From Candidatus Eiseniibacteriota bacterium (GTDB lineage: Bacteria > Eisenbacteria > RBG-16-71-46 > JAGVPR01): a DNA stretch of 9,689 nucleotides. Below, one piece after another: positions 1-5,640 of the stretch (the stretch's first letter is position 1; each line of letters starts with the position of its first letter). The stretch covers positions 1 through 9,689 of the forward strand of contig JAGVPR010000158.1 in the NCBI GenBank assembly GCA_020052115.1, given 5' to 3'. The notes under the pieces are model-generated. The model had not been told where the DNA came from. It saw nothing but the letters and a program-made list of their open reading frames with translations, and made no database searches. A program made the position numbers and the translations under genes.

Positions 1-4
1 CGCG

Positions 5-36
5 GTTTCAACCCACGCGCCCGCGCGGGGCGCGAC
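5..36 (-). repeat. Second CRISPR repeat
   Basis: This is a 32-bp unit identical to the one at 70-101, with no mismatches. There is no sign of repeat degeneration, as expected near the leader end of an array. It ends 4 bases before the window edge, so the following spacer is essentially unseen. Confidence 0.95.
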
Positions 37-69
37 GGGGACTGTTCGAGGCAAGCCGATGAACACACC
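37..69 (-). other. CRISPR spacer 1 (most recently acquired)
   Basis: This 33-bp unique sequence lies between the two repeats; 33 bp is within the usual I-C spacer range. Being next to the leader, it should be the newest acquisition. Read as crRNA it begins GGTGTGTTCATCGG and ends CGAACAGTCCCC. I noticed no other copy of it elsewhere in the window, so it is not obviously self-targeting here. Its source cannot be named without a search. Confidence 0.93.
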
Positions 70-101
70 GTTTCAACCCACGCGCCCGCGCGGGGCGCGA
101 C
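70..101 (-). repeat. Leader-proximal CRISPR repeat
   Basis: This is the first repeat after the leader, identical over 32 bp to the copy at 5-36. On the minus strand the stem arms fall at 93-99 and 81-87, with the loop at 88-92. The presumed crRNA 5' handle is at 70-80. As the leader-adjacent repeat it should be the one duplicated during spacer integration. Cleavage by Cas5c is expected at the 3' base of the hairpin, between 81 and 80; this is inferred from family knowledge. Confidence 0.95.
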
Positions 102-283
102 ACCGGGGGAGCTAAAATACTTACTTCCCGGCGGTTACGGCATGAAGGCCGCGAACGTCACTTCGCCGGACGCGCTCCTGGTCCGGCGCCTCTCCTGGCT
201 CGTTCCGAAGTGCCGTTGTTGCAATTGAATGCACAGGGCGCGAACCCCCTACGGATTTCGTGTGCACTCCACGTACGCGCGGC
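102..283 (-). promoter_or_regulatory. CRISPR leader region
   Basis: This is the 182-nt non-coding stretch between the cas2 stop codon and the first repeat, where an I-C leader belongs. It should carry the array promoter and the signals that direct Cas1-Cas2 to the first repeat. Most of it is GC-rich, but the repeat-proximal part has an AT-rich island. On the minus strand this island contains TATTTTA at 113-119, which could serve as a -10 element about 12 nt before the first repeat. No good -35 hexamer is visible 16-18 nt upstream of it. The promoter is therefore inferred; the leader assignment rests on position and orientation. Confidence 0.7.
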
Positions 284-577
284 CTACGCGAGGAGTGGGC
301 CTTCGAAATCGAGAGTGTCTTTTGTCCCATGATGTTCGACCCTGCCCTTCCACCTCGCACCGAGGAAGTAGAACCTCAGGCTATCCTCATCCGCGTTGTA
401 GAGCCTCAGGAGCCGGTGTCTAAGGTCAGCCCATTGCTCTGGGGCGATCAGGCATTCAAAGACGGAGTTCTGGACCCGCTGCCCGAAGTTCTTACACTCC
501 TTCGATGCGCGTCGCAGCCGCTGGCGGCCCTCAGCGGTTCCCGTGGCGACATCGTAGCTCACCACGACGAGCATCAT
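284..577 (-). CDS. cas2: Cas2, adaptation-complex subunit
   Basis: This 97-residue protein has normal Cas2 length. It dimerises and, with two Cas1 dimers, forms the integrase that inserts new spacers at the leader-repeat junction. The N-terminal beta strand MLVVVSYDV carries the conserved early Asp (Asp9) of the ferredoxin-like fold. The segment GQRVQNSVFEC (residues 32-42) and the C-terminal DSLRFYFLG (65-73) are typical of I-C Cas2. Two ATG codons occur in a row (577 and 574). Either fits, and a strong Shine-Dalgarno (TAGGAGGT, 583-590) lies 5 nt before the first. The gene follows cas1 with a 10-nt gap and is the last gene before the leader. In Cas2 the Asp is generally not needed for integration, so the protein probably acts mainly as a scaffold. 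Confidence 0.97.
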   Translation of the reverse strand: MMLVVVSYDVATGTAEGRQRLRRASKECKNFGQRVQNSVFECLIAPEQWADLRHRLLRLYNADEDSLRFYFLGARWKGRVEHHGTKDTLDFEGPLLA

Positions 578-582
578 GTCAC

Positions 583-590
583 ACCTCCTA
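583..590 (-). promoter_or_regulatory. cas2 ribosome binding site overlapping the cas1 stop codon
   Basis: The minus strand reads TAGGAGGT, a near-perfect Shine-Dalgarno, 5 nt before the cas2 ATG. Its first three bases (588-590) are the cas1 TAG stop. Ribosomes terminating on cas1 therefore stop directly on the cas2 initiation signal, which suggests translational coupling. Confidence 0.85.
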
Positions 591-1619
591 TTTCCAGAAG
601 AAGGGTGGATAACCGTTCATGTCACCGCGGAGGAACCGGGCCAAGAGCAGAGCTTGCAGGTGCGGAACGAGTCCGACGGTTGTCTTCTCCGCCAGGAACG
701 GATGCAAGATCTCATCCTGTTTTCGCTTCTGGTAAGCTGCAAGGAGTGTCTTGCGCCCATCCTCGGAGAGGAGGACCGCCCCCGTCTCCGCCACTTCGAA
801 GTCATCGTGCCCAAGCTGTCGCAGGTTGATCAGAGACAGAGCCAAGCGGTCCGCAAACCAGGCACGCATCTCTTCCATCAAGTCAAGCGCAAGACTTGGC
901 CGGCCAGGCCGGTCGCGATGGAGGAATCCAACGGCCGGATCCAGCCCGACGGCCTCGAGAGCTCCCTGGATGTCGTGGACCAGCAGTGTGTAGATAAACG
1001 ACAGCAAGGCGTTGACCCGATCGAGCGGCGGGCGGCGAGTCCGCTCGGAAAATCGGAAGGACTCCTTCTGCTGCGTGATGAGATGGTCGAATACATCGAA
1101 GTACGTGCGCGCCGCCATCCCCTCGATGCCCCGCAGGGAATCGAGGTCTTTCGCGCGCTCCGTCTGGACCAAGTGGCCGGCTAGCCGCGCGGCACCCTCG
1201 GTGAGTACGACTGAATTCTCGTCGTTGGGTCGGTCGCGTGCTCCGCGAAGGACAACCGCCCTGGCATTGGCGATCTTGGCACTCACGATGGGCCGGGCGA
1301 TGGCGAGACACTGTTCGGCATTGTCGGCGCGTCGGTACTGTTCGCGGCGAAGGAGCACATTCCCCGATGTCGGGCCCACGACTCGTGCGAGAAACCTCCC
1401 GTGTTCCGACAAGAAGGAAACACCCACGCCTCTCTCGGAACAGAACGACATGAGCCACGGGCTCATCGAGACCTGGCCGAAGCAGACGACCCCTTGCAGT
1501 GTGAGAATGGGGAGCCTCATCTTGACCGCGTCGTCGACTCTAACAACCGCCGTCTCGTTCTCCTTCGCCAGATAGGCGCCCTGGGTCAACACGAAAAGCG
1601 TGTTCAGATGGCGTTTCAT
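588..1619 (-). CDS. cas1: Cas1, CRISPR integrase
   Basis: This 343-residue protein is a typical I-C Cas1. It is the metal-dependent integrase that joins protospacers to the leader-end repeat, working with Cas2 and, in I-C, with Cas4. The start at MKRHLNTLF matches the family N-terminus and overlaps the cas4 stop as ATGA (1616-1619). The frame stays open upstream to 1700, but those residues lie within cas4 and do not resemble Cas1. The N-terminal beta domain covers about residues 1-80 and the helical catalytic domain the rest. The expected metal ligands are visible: Glu166 in GIEGMAA, His234 in GFLHRDRPGRPS, and Asp246 with Glu249/Glu250 in LALDLMEEMR. No clear Shine-Dalgarno precedes the ATG, so translation probably depends on coupling to cas4. 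Confidence 0.98.
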   Translation of the reverse strand: MKRHLNTLFVLTQGAYLAKENETAVVRVDDAVKMRLPILTLQGVVCFGQVSMSPWLMSFCSERGVGVSFLSEHGRFLARVVGPTSGNVLLRREQYRRADNAEQCLAIARPIVSAKIANARAVVLRGARDRPNDENSVVLTEGAARLAGHLVQTERAKDLDSLRGIEGMAARTYFDVFDHLITQQKESFRFSERTRRPPLDRVNALLSFIYTLLVHDIQGALEAVGLDPAVGFLHRDRPGRPSLALDLMEEMRAWFADRLALSLINLRQLGHDDFEVAETGAVLLSEDGRKTLLAAYQKRKQDEILHPFLAEKTTVGLVPHLQALLLARFLRGDMNGYPPFFWK

Positions 1620-2299
1620 GTCCGTCGGTCCACGATGCTCTCCCCGATTGCCTGACGAAGGTACCCACCGACGTCCCGCCCAATGGTCTTCGGCTGGCAT
1701 GCGTCAAGAAGCGAGCACTCGTCGCACCGAGCTGGTTTGTATGGCAGTGCGGGAGTCGTCCCTGTCGAGATGATCTCCCTCAGGCGGAAAGCCGCCCTTT
1801 CGGTGATGGCGCGAAGCTCGCCGTCAAATGCCACGCTGAGCCGGCGGCGTGTCTGTCCGTAGAAGAGCGCGCCGCTTTCGATCCCGACCACGAGCATCTC
1901 TTCAAGGCAAAGGGCCTGCGCGCACAGCTGGATCTCGTCCGCTCGGTGCCGCTTTGGGCGCCCCCGCTTGTATTCGACCGGCAGAGGTTGCCAAAGGCCC
2001 GAAGCGCCCGCCAGACATGCTCCCGAAGCACCTTTACTTGCACGATGGAACTCGACTACATCGGCGCGGCCTGTGAGCCCAAGCCGCAGACTCCGAAGAG
2101 CGAGATCCCTCGAGATCCGAAGCTCCCCGCGCGATTCCCGGTCCCCCGAGGTGACCTTCTCGTGCAGGTGCGCTCCCTCCGTCGTCCAGATGTTCTCCAC
2201 CCAAACGCGCTCGACGTAGATCAGCGCCGCCTGCCGCTCGCAGTACGCGAGGTGCTGCAACCCGGAGATGGGAAGCAGGTCGTCCTCGGAGAAGGTCAT
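1616..2299 (-). CDS. cas4: Cas4, type I-C prespacer-processing nuclease
   Basis: This 227-residue protein is a RecB-like Fe-S exonuclease of the I-C Cas4 family. Cas4 joins Cas1-Cas2 and trims prespacers so that the PAM side is inserted in the right orientation. All four cluster cysteines are present: Cys20 in LAYCERQ, then Cys192, Cys195 and Cys201 in RCDECSLLDAC. The nuclease residues also look intact: His46, Asp80 in GRADVVEF, Glu109 and Lys111 in PVEYKRG, and Gln124 in the motif EIQLCAQALCLEEM. The ATG shares one base with the cas7 stop (TGATG, 2297-2301), and the gene overlaps cas1 by 4 nt. No Shine-Dalgarno is seen in the preceding 16 nt, so reinitiation after cas7 is the likely mode. 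It is a separate gene, not fused to cas1 as in some other subtypes. Confidence 0.97.
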   Translation of the reverse strand: MTFSEDDLLPISGLQHLAYCERQAALIYVERVWVENIWTTEGAHLHEKVTSGDRESRGELRISRDLALRSLRLGLTGRADVVEFHRASKGASGACLAGASGLWQPLPVEYKRGRPKRHRADEIQLCAQALCLEEMLVVGIESGALFYGQTRRRLSVAFDGELRAITERAAFRLREIISTGTTPALPYKPARCDECSLLDACQPKTIGRDVGGYLRQAIGESIVDRRT

Positions 2300-3162
2300 C
2301 AGAACCGCCGATCGTCGAGCGTCACGCCGGTCGGCAGGCCAGCGGGGTCAACCACAACATCGTAGTCAGAATAGCTGCGCGGCGGCTTCTCCGCGTCCTT
2401 TATGCGCACCGTGACCCGCTCGAACAGTCGATGAGCCGGAGCATTGCCGAGCTTGGACTCGTGCTGGAAAACGATCAGAGCCCGGGCGCTCATCAGGCCC
2501 CGCGCGGCCGAATGGTCATCGTCGAACATCCGTGCGAATCCATCCCAGACGAGATCCAGGTCCTCCTTGGTGAACCCCGTCTGCTCTGCCAGGGAGGCTG
2601 ACACGAATCCATGGGCTCGATAGAGACCGTAGGGTACCGTGGACTTTCGGCCCATGGTCCGGTTGTCTCCTTCTTGCTTTGCCGCTTCTTCCTTGGTGGC
2701 GACGGCCATTCGCGTGATGCTGTGTTCCATCGGGACGATGGGGTCTGCCGAGCGAGAAAACGTGAGCTGCACGGGGCCCCGCACCTGCCCAGCGTTCTTG
2801 CCAGTTGACATGACCGCTCCAAAAGCGCGCACGTCGAAAAACCGCTTGCACATGGCTTTCCGCGCCGCATCCGTCTTCTCCCCTTTCTCTTTGCTCTTAA
2901 CTTCGGGCAGATCATGAGCCTCATCGATCCAGTCGTTCAGAATCGCCTTTTCCTTGACGAAGATCTCGTATCCAGGTTTAGCCAAGCGAGTGAGTGTCAC
3001 GAAGTTCCGAAGCTTCCGCTTGAGACACACGTCCGTCACGATTCCATGGCCCGTCTCGGGGTCGATCCGAGGGAGGTTTCCGGCGTCGGGATCACCGTTG
3101 GGGTTGCCATCCTGAACGTCGAACAAGAAGACGAAGTCGTATTTCTTTTCGAGAGCACTCAT
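2299..3162 (-). CDS. cas7: Cas7 (Csd2), Cascade backbone subunit
   Basis: This 287-residue protein is a Csd2/Csh2-family Cas7, the crRNA-binding backbone present in several copies (seven in characterised I-C complexes). The start MSALEKKYDFVFLFDVQDGNPNGDP is the standard Csd2 N-terminus, with the diagnostic DVQDGNPNGDPDAGNLPR at residues 15-32. Further family signatures are TDVCLKRKLRNFV (43-55), FFDVRAFGAVMSTGKN (108-123), GPVQLTFSRS (129-138) and PYGLYRAHGFVSA (177-189). The same frame is open far upstream, to 3933, but that stretch runs through cas8c in another frame and is not coding. The ATG at 3162 has a strong Shine-Dalgarno (AAGGAGGA, 3171-3178). The gene begins 1 nt after the cas8c stop and its end overlaps the cas4 start. 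A strong binding site fits the high copy number of this subunit. Confidence 0.98.
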   Translation of the reverse strand: MSALEKKYDFVFLFDVQDGNPNGDPDAGNLPRIDPETGHGIVTDVCLKRKLRNFVTLTRLAKPGYEIFVKEKAILNDWIDEAHDLPEVKSKEKGEKTDAARKAMCKRFFDVRAFGAVMSTGKNAGQVRGPVQLTFSRSADPIVPMEHSITRMAVATKEEAAKQEGDNRTMGRKSTVPYGLYRAHGFVSASLAEQTGFTKEDLDLVWDGFARMFDDDHSAARGLMSARALIVFQHESKLGNAPAHRLFERVTVRIKDAEKPPRSYSDYDVVVDPAGLPTGVTLDDRRF

Positions 3163-3163
3163 T

Positions 3164-3529
3164 TCAGTTTTCCTCCTTCTTCGTGAAGAAGTCCTGGCGC
3201 TGATGGTAGAAGCCGATTGAGAACAGCCCTTGGTCCTCGAGGCCCAATGTCCTGGGGAATCTCTCGATCGTGGAGTAGATCTCTTGAATGAGCCGCTCCC
3301 GAACGACCGCGAGCCCGGGCTTATCGCGGCGCAGTTTGCCAAGGTGGTTTCTGCCGCGTCGAATAAGCGTCGGAAAGACAGCAGCTGGAGTGCTCGATGC
3401 GCTTCCGAAGAAACGATCGACGACCGAGGCGTTGACCTGGCCCAAAGCGTCGCCCTGCAGCATGTCCAGAGTCGCCAGGAGGCGCCCGAGCCGATAGGCC
3501 ACCTCAGTTCTTTCCTTGTCGAGTGACAC
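3164..3529 (-). CDS. cas11c: Cas11c, predicted small subunit translated internally from cas8c
   Basis: This is an in-frame internal start within cas8c at codon Val486, a GTG at 3527-3529. It gives a 121-residue protein identical to the Cas8c C-terminus and ending at the same stop. A strong Shine-Dalgarno (AAGGAGAT, 3534-3541) precedes the GTG, with 6 nt between AAGGAG and GTG. Type I-C loci are known to make the Cascade small subunit Cas11c this way, since they lack a separate cas11 gene. The product is a mostly helical domain beginning VSLDKERTEVAYRLGRLLA and including DALGQVNASVVDRFFGSAS. This boundary is where I expect the conserved C-terminal helical domain of Csd1 to begin. Small subunits line the Cascade belly and stabilise the non-target strand or R-loop. 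The site is seen; translation is inferred. Confidence 0.75.
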   Translation of the reverse strand: MSLDKERTEVAYRLGRLLATLDMLQGDALGQVNASVVDRFFGSASSTPAAVFPTLIRRGRNHLGKLRRDKPGLAVVRERLIQEIYSTIERFPRTLGLEDQGLFSIGFYHQRQDFFTKKEEN

Positions 3530-4984
3530 GGGGATCTCCTTATGTCTGTTTCGGATGAACCATGCCCTGAGAAGGCTGCTCCGGGCGGCGAGGGGCCATG
3601 GGTCCACTGCACCCTTGCGATCGTGCGGGAAAAGCTGCACACGATTTCTACGGACAACCGTCTCCAGGACCGCTCGGGGAAAGGGCCGGCCCAGGACAAC
3701 CGCGAGGTACAACGCGGTGCCAAAAGCCGGCGGGAGATCTTTCGTCTCGCCCCGAGGTGCGAGGGCGAGACGGAAATCCCGGAGAGGGAACCCACCGACG
3801 CCCTTTCCATGGGGCCGCTCGATGCGCGACTCCTCACGGTACCGATCAACGTTGCGCGCGACCTCGCGCACAGTCGTTTCGACGAAGCTGCGGACGATGG
3901 CCCGCCCCTGCTTCCCAGAGAGAACGAGGGCAAAGAACTTCGTGGGGTCTTCTAGCGGGGCCGAGAACGAGTGATGCGCGGCTCTGAGAAGCTCGGCAAC
4001 CTCCTCTGGATCTCGCTCTTCGAGACCAGAGAAGAAGTCGAGAGATGCCTCTTCGCGAGTCCAGAAGACAAGAACAGAGTCAGGGCCGATAGCCAAATTA
4101 CGCGCCGGCAGGGGCGTGCCATCGGGGCCTGGGTAGGCCCGATCCAACAAGCGTGTAAGCGCTGTGTCGATGGCCAGGTTTGCCCGCTCGGAGATCGGCG
4201 CTCCACCGACGTCGTCAAGACCGTAACTCCTGAAGGATTCCTGGTTGACTGTGGTCAGAGGTACTCCACCCTTGGTCGTCCCGAGAGGTGGAATCCCCTT
4301 GGGTTTCGCGTGGAGTCGGGCCAAAGGAACGTCGAAGTCGCCCGTGACGAGGCACTGACCCCGGACCTTGCCTTCTGGGGACTCGACAAGTCCGCGGAAA
4401 TACGCTCTGACCCGGGGGTCGTCATGCACGCAGCGATCCCCACCATCGGGCTCGTACTTGAATGCAAAGAGCGCAGCGGAGAGCTGTTCAGGCTTGAGAT
4501 CCAAAGGCCCGCTTAGAAGCTGCACGACCTTTGCCGGCAGATCCTCACGGAGAAAGGCGGCAACGGCCGCCAGGGCTTCACAATCCGGAAGGGCCGCCAG
4601 CGCGGCCTCAACGCTCCCGCTGAAGAGCCTTCGGCGAATGCCGAGAGTTTCCCGTCGCTCGTCAGCCGACTGCCTTGCCCTGCGTTGGTTGTCGGGATCA
4701 GGATCGATACCAAAGACGTACTCGGCCTTGTCAACGAGGAACTCGGCTTGATTCTGGGCCGTGCGATCAGATCGGCGGGGTATTAGTCGGGGCGGGGCCT
4801 TCGGCACGCCGCGCGGCCTTCCCCTTTCGTCGCGTCCGGGCGCCTCCCGTGGCGAGGCCACCACGTCAATGAACCTACCCCCGATTCCCAAGTGAACGAA
4901 GAAGTCGACCGGCTTCGGCTCGTAGCCTGGATCAGAAAGCAACCCCTCCCTCTCCGCCAAATCGCAGAGCGCCTTCAACATCAT
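3164..4984 (-). CDS. cas8c: Cas8c (Csd1), Cascade large subunit
   Basis: This 606-residue protein is a Csd1-family large subunit of usual length. In I-C Cascade it recognises the PAM, holds the R-loop and recruits Cas3. Family signatures include the N-terminal MLKALCDLAEREGLL, LVDKAEYVFGIDP (residues 83-95), QCLVTGDFDVPLARLHAKPK (210-229), the following Gly-rich stretch with TVNQESFRSYG (245-255), and the C-terminal helical domain from about 486 with YRLGRLLATLDMLQGDALG. Two ATG codons occur in a row (4984 and 4981). The first lies 6 nt after the GGAGGT site (4991-4996), and either could be used. The start overlaps the cas5 stop by 4 nt (ATGA). The C-terminal 121 residues are probably also made separately as Cas11c. 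I did not try to assign PAM-contact residues. Confidence 0.97.
   Translation of the reverse strand: MMLKALCDLAEREGLLSDPGYEPKPVDFFVHLGIGGRFIDVVASPREAPGRDERGRPRGVPKAPPRLIPRRSDRTAQNQAEFLVDKAEYVFGIDPDPDNQRRARQSADERRETLGIRRRLFSGSVEAALAALPDCEALAAVAAFLREDLPAKVVQLLSGPLDLKPEQLSAALFAFKYEPDGGDRCVHDDPRVRAYFRGLVESPEGKVRGQCLVTGDFDVPLARLHAKPKGIPPLGTTKGGVPLTTVNQESFRSYGLDDVGGAPISERANLAIDTALTRLLDRAYPGPDGTPLPARNLAIGPDSVLVFWTREEASLDFFSGLEERDPEEVAELLRAAHHSFSAPLEDPTKFFALVLSGKQGRAIVRSFVETTVREVARNVDRYREESRIERPHGKGVGGFPLRDFRLALAPRGETKDLPPAFGTALYLAVVLGRPFPRAVLETVVRRNRVQLFPHDRKGAVDPWPLAARSSLLRAWFIRNRHKEIPVSLDKERTEVAYRLGRLLATLDMLQGDALGQVNASVVDRFFGSASSTPAAVFPTLIRRGRNHLGKLRRDKPGLAVVRERLIQEIYSTIERFPRTLGLEDQGLFSIGFYHQRQDFFTKKEEN
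3171..3178 (-). promoter_or_regulatory. cas7 ribosome binding site within the end of cas8c
   Basis: The minus strand reads AAGGAGGA, 8 nt before the cas7 ATG at 3162. It lies within the last codons of cas8c, which encode KKEEN. It fixes the cas7 start and rejects the long upstream extension of that frame. Confidence 0.85.
3534..3541 (-). promoter_or_regulatory. Internal ribosome binding site for Cas11c
   Basis: The minus strand reads AAGGAGAT, followed by CCCC and then GTG. It lies in the cas8c codons for His-Lys-Glu-Ile at residues 481-484. Its match to the anti-Shine-Dalgarno is about as good as those of cas5, cas7 and cas8 in this operon, and better than the cas3 site. Confidence 0.7.
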
Positions 4985-5625
4985 GGCGACACCTCCGGGA
5001 CATCGAGCCGCCCGTCCACCAGCCGAGCGGGGAAGAACCGCGGCCTCGCAGGCTTCCGGCCATAACGGTCCGCGAACTCAAGATCGAGGAGCATGATCCC
5101 GAGGTCCTTTTCGCCTCGGAGCTCGTCGGGTACCTCCCAGTGTTCCGGAGCGGATTCAAACGTGGAGGCAAACTCGCGGCAGCCGAGATACGGCTGCTGG
5201 AAGCACTGTCCTTTCTCCAGTCGGCGGCTGAACATCTCCTCGAACTTCCTCAGGTTGTCCTCGGGCCCCGCTTCGCTGGTCGGCCGGAAGTGAGCCTCGA
5301 TGACGTAGTCCACGTTTCGGAGAAACAGGGTGTTGCGTTGCTCGCGCTCTTCGTCGGCGAAAAACGCGCCGATCGCTCCGCCGATCTTGAGTTTCTCAGA
5401 CACTTCGTTCCGCTTGATTGAATCGAAGCGGATCGGCGCCAGGACGTGAATCCGTTCGACGTGCCAGCGAATGGCCGGTTTCCAGAGGATTGCCTCCAGA
5501 ACTCCCCGCGCCGCTGAGGGCGTCATCACTTCGTAGGACACCCGTTCCGCCCGCAGCTCCGGGCGCGTAAAGCAGGCTCGTGGTCCGGCAACGCGGACCC
5601 GATAAGTCGGTGAGCGTTGCGACAT
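4981..5625 (-). CDS. cas5c: Cas5c (Cas5d), crRNA-processing Cascade subunit
   Basis: This 214-residue protein is a type I-C Cas5. I-C has no Cas6, so Cas5c itself cuts pre-crRNA at the base of the repeat hairpin and then caps the 5' handle. The start MSQRSPTYRVRVAGPRACFT matches the family N-terminus. The frame extends upstream to 5721, but that part overlaps cas3 and is not conserved. Recognisable stretches are RPELRAERVSYEVMTPSAAR (residues 21-40), GVLEAILWKPAIRWHVERIH (41-60), RNEVSEKL (72-79) and PYLGCREFASTF (145-156). His112, in EAHF, could be part of the cleavage site reported for this family, but I cannot align it with certainty. A Shine-Dalgarno (AAGGGAGGA, 5632-5640) sits 6 nt before the ATG. 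The gene starts 14 nt after cas3. Confidence 0.97.
   Translation of the reverse strand: MSQRSPTYRVRVAGPRACFTRPELRAERVSYEVMTPSAARGVLEAILWKPAIRWHVERIHVLAPIRFDSIKRNEVSEKLKIGGAIGAFFADEEREQRNTLFLRNVDYVIEAHFRPTSEAGPEDNLRKFEEMFSRRLEKGQCFQQPYLGCREFASTFESAPEHWEVPDELRGEKDLGIMLLDLEFADRYGRKPARPRFFPARLVDGRLDVPEVSP
4991..4996 (-). promoter_or_regulatory. cas8c ribosome binding site
   Basis: The minus strand reads GGAGGT, 6 nt before the first of two adjacent ATG codons (4984) and 9 nt before the second (4981). It lies inside the last codons of cas5c. Confidence 0.75.
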
Positions 5626-5631
5626 CCATGG

Positions 5632-5640
5632 TCCTCCCTT
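5632..5640 (-). promoter_or_regulatory. cas5c ribosome binding site at the cas3 stop
   Basis: The minus strand reads AAGGGAGGA, 6 nt before the ATG at 5625. The first A (5640) is the last base of the cas3 TGA stop. This selects 5625 over the longer open frame. Confidence 0.8.

Larger units (their letters stand above)
1..101 (-). CRISPR. Type I-C CRISPR array, leader-proximal end, truncated by window edge
   Basis: Two identical 32-bp repeats (5-36 and 70-101) flank one 33-bp spacer (37-69). Bases 1-4 are the first bases of the next spacer, so the array continues beyond the left edge. Read on the minus strand the repeat starts GTCGCGCCCC and ends GTGGGTTGAAAC, the typical type I-C repeat form. 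In that direction positions 3-9 and 15-21 of the repeat form a perfect 7-bp stem (CGCGCCC/GGGCGCG) with a 5-nt loop. The remaining 11 nt (TGGGTTGAAAC) match the 5' handle known from Cas5c-processed I-C crRNAs. The minus orientation agrees with the cas operon lying upstream on the same strand and the leader lying between cas2 and position 101. The total number of spacers cannot be known from here. Confidence 0.97.

Noticed and set aside
121..360. Minus-strand small frame spanning the leader and the end of cas2
   Set aside because: It overlaps cas2 in another frame, is Arg/Ser-rich and would make the leader coding; no supporting motif.
260..829. Plus-strand open frame of 189 codons antisense to cas2 and cas1
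   Set aside because: It is Arg/Pro/Ser-rich with no recognisable domain and lies opposite two well-supported genes; typical of GC-rich antisense frames.
576..1184. Plus-strand open frame of 202 codons antisense to cas1
   Set aside because: It mirrors cas1 codons and has no domain signature or ribosome binding site of its own that I trust.
1620..1700. 27-residue N-terminal extension of cas1
   Set aside because: It lies within the end of cas4, lacks Cas1 similarity, and MKRHLNTLF at 1619 is the normal family start, coupled to the cas4 stop.
3163..3933. Long upstream open extension of the cas7 frame (would give a 544-residue protein)
   Set aside because: It runs through cas8c in another frame, its sequence is Ser/Arg-rich like a GC-rich shadow frame, and the Csd2 N-terminus with a strong ribosome binding site begins at 3162.
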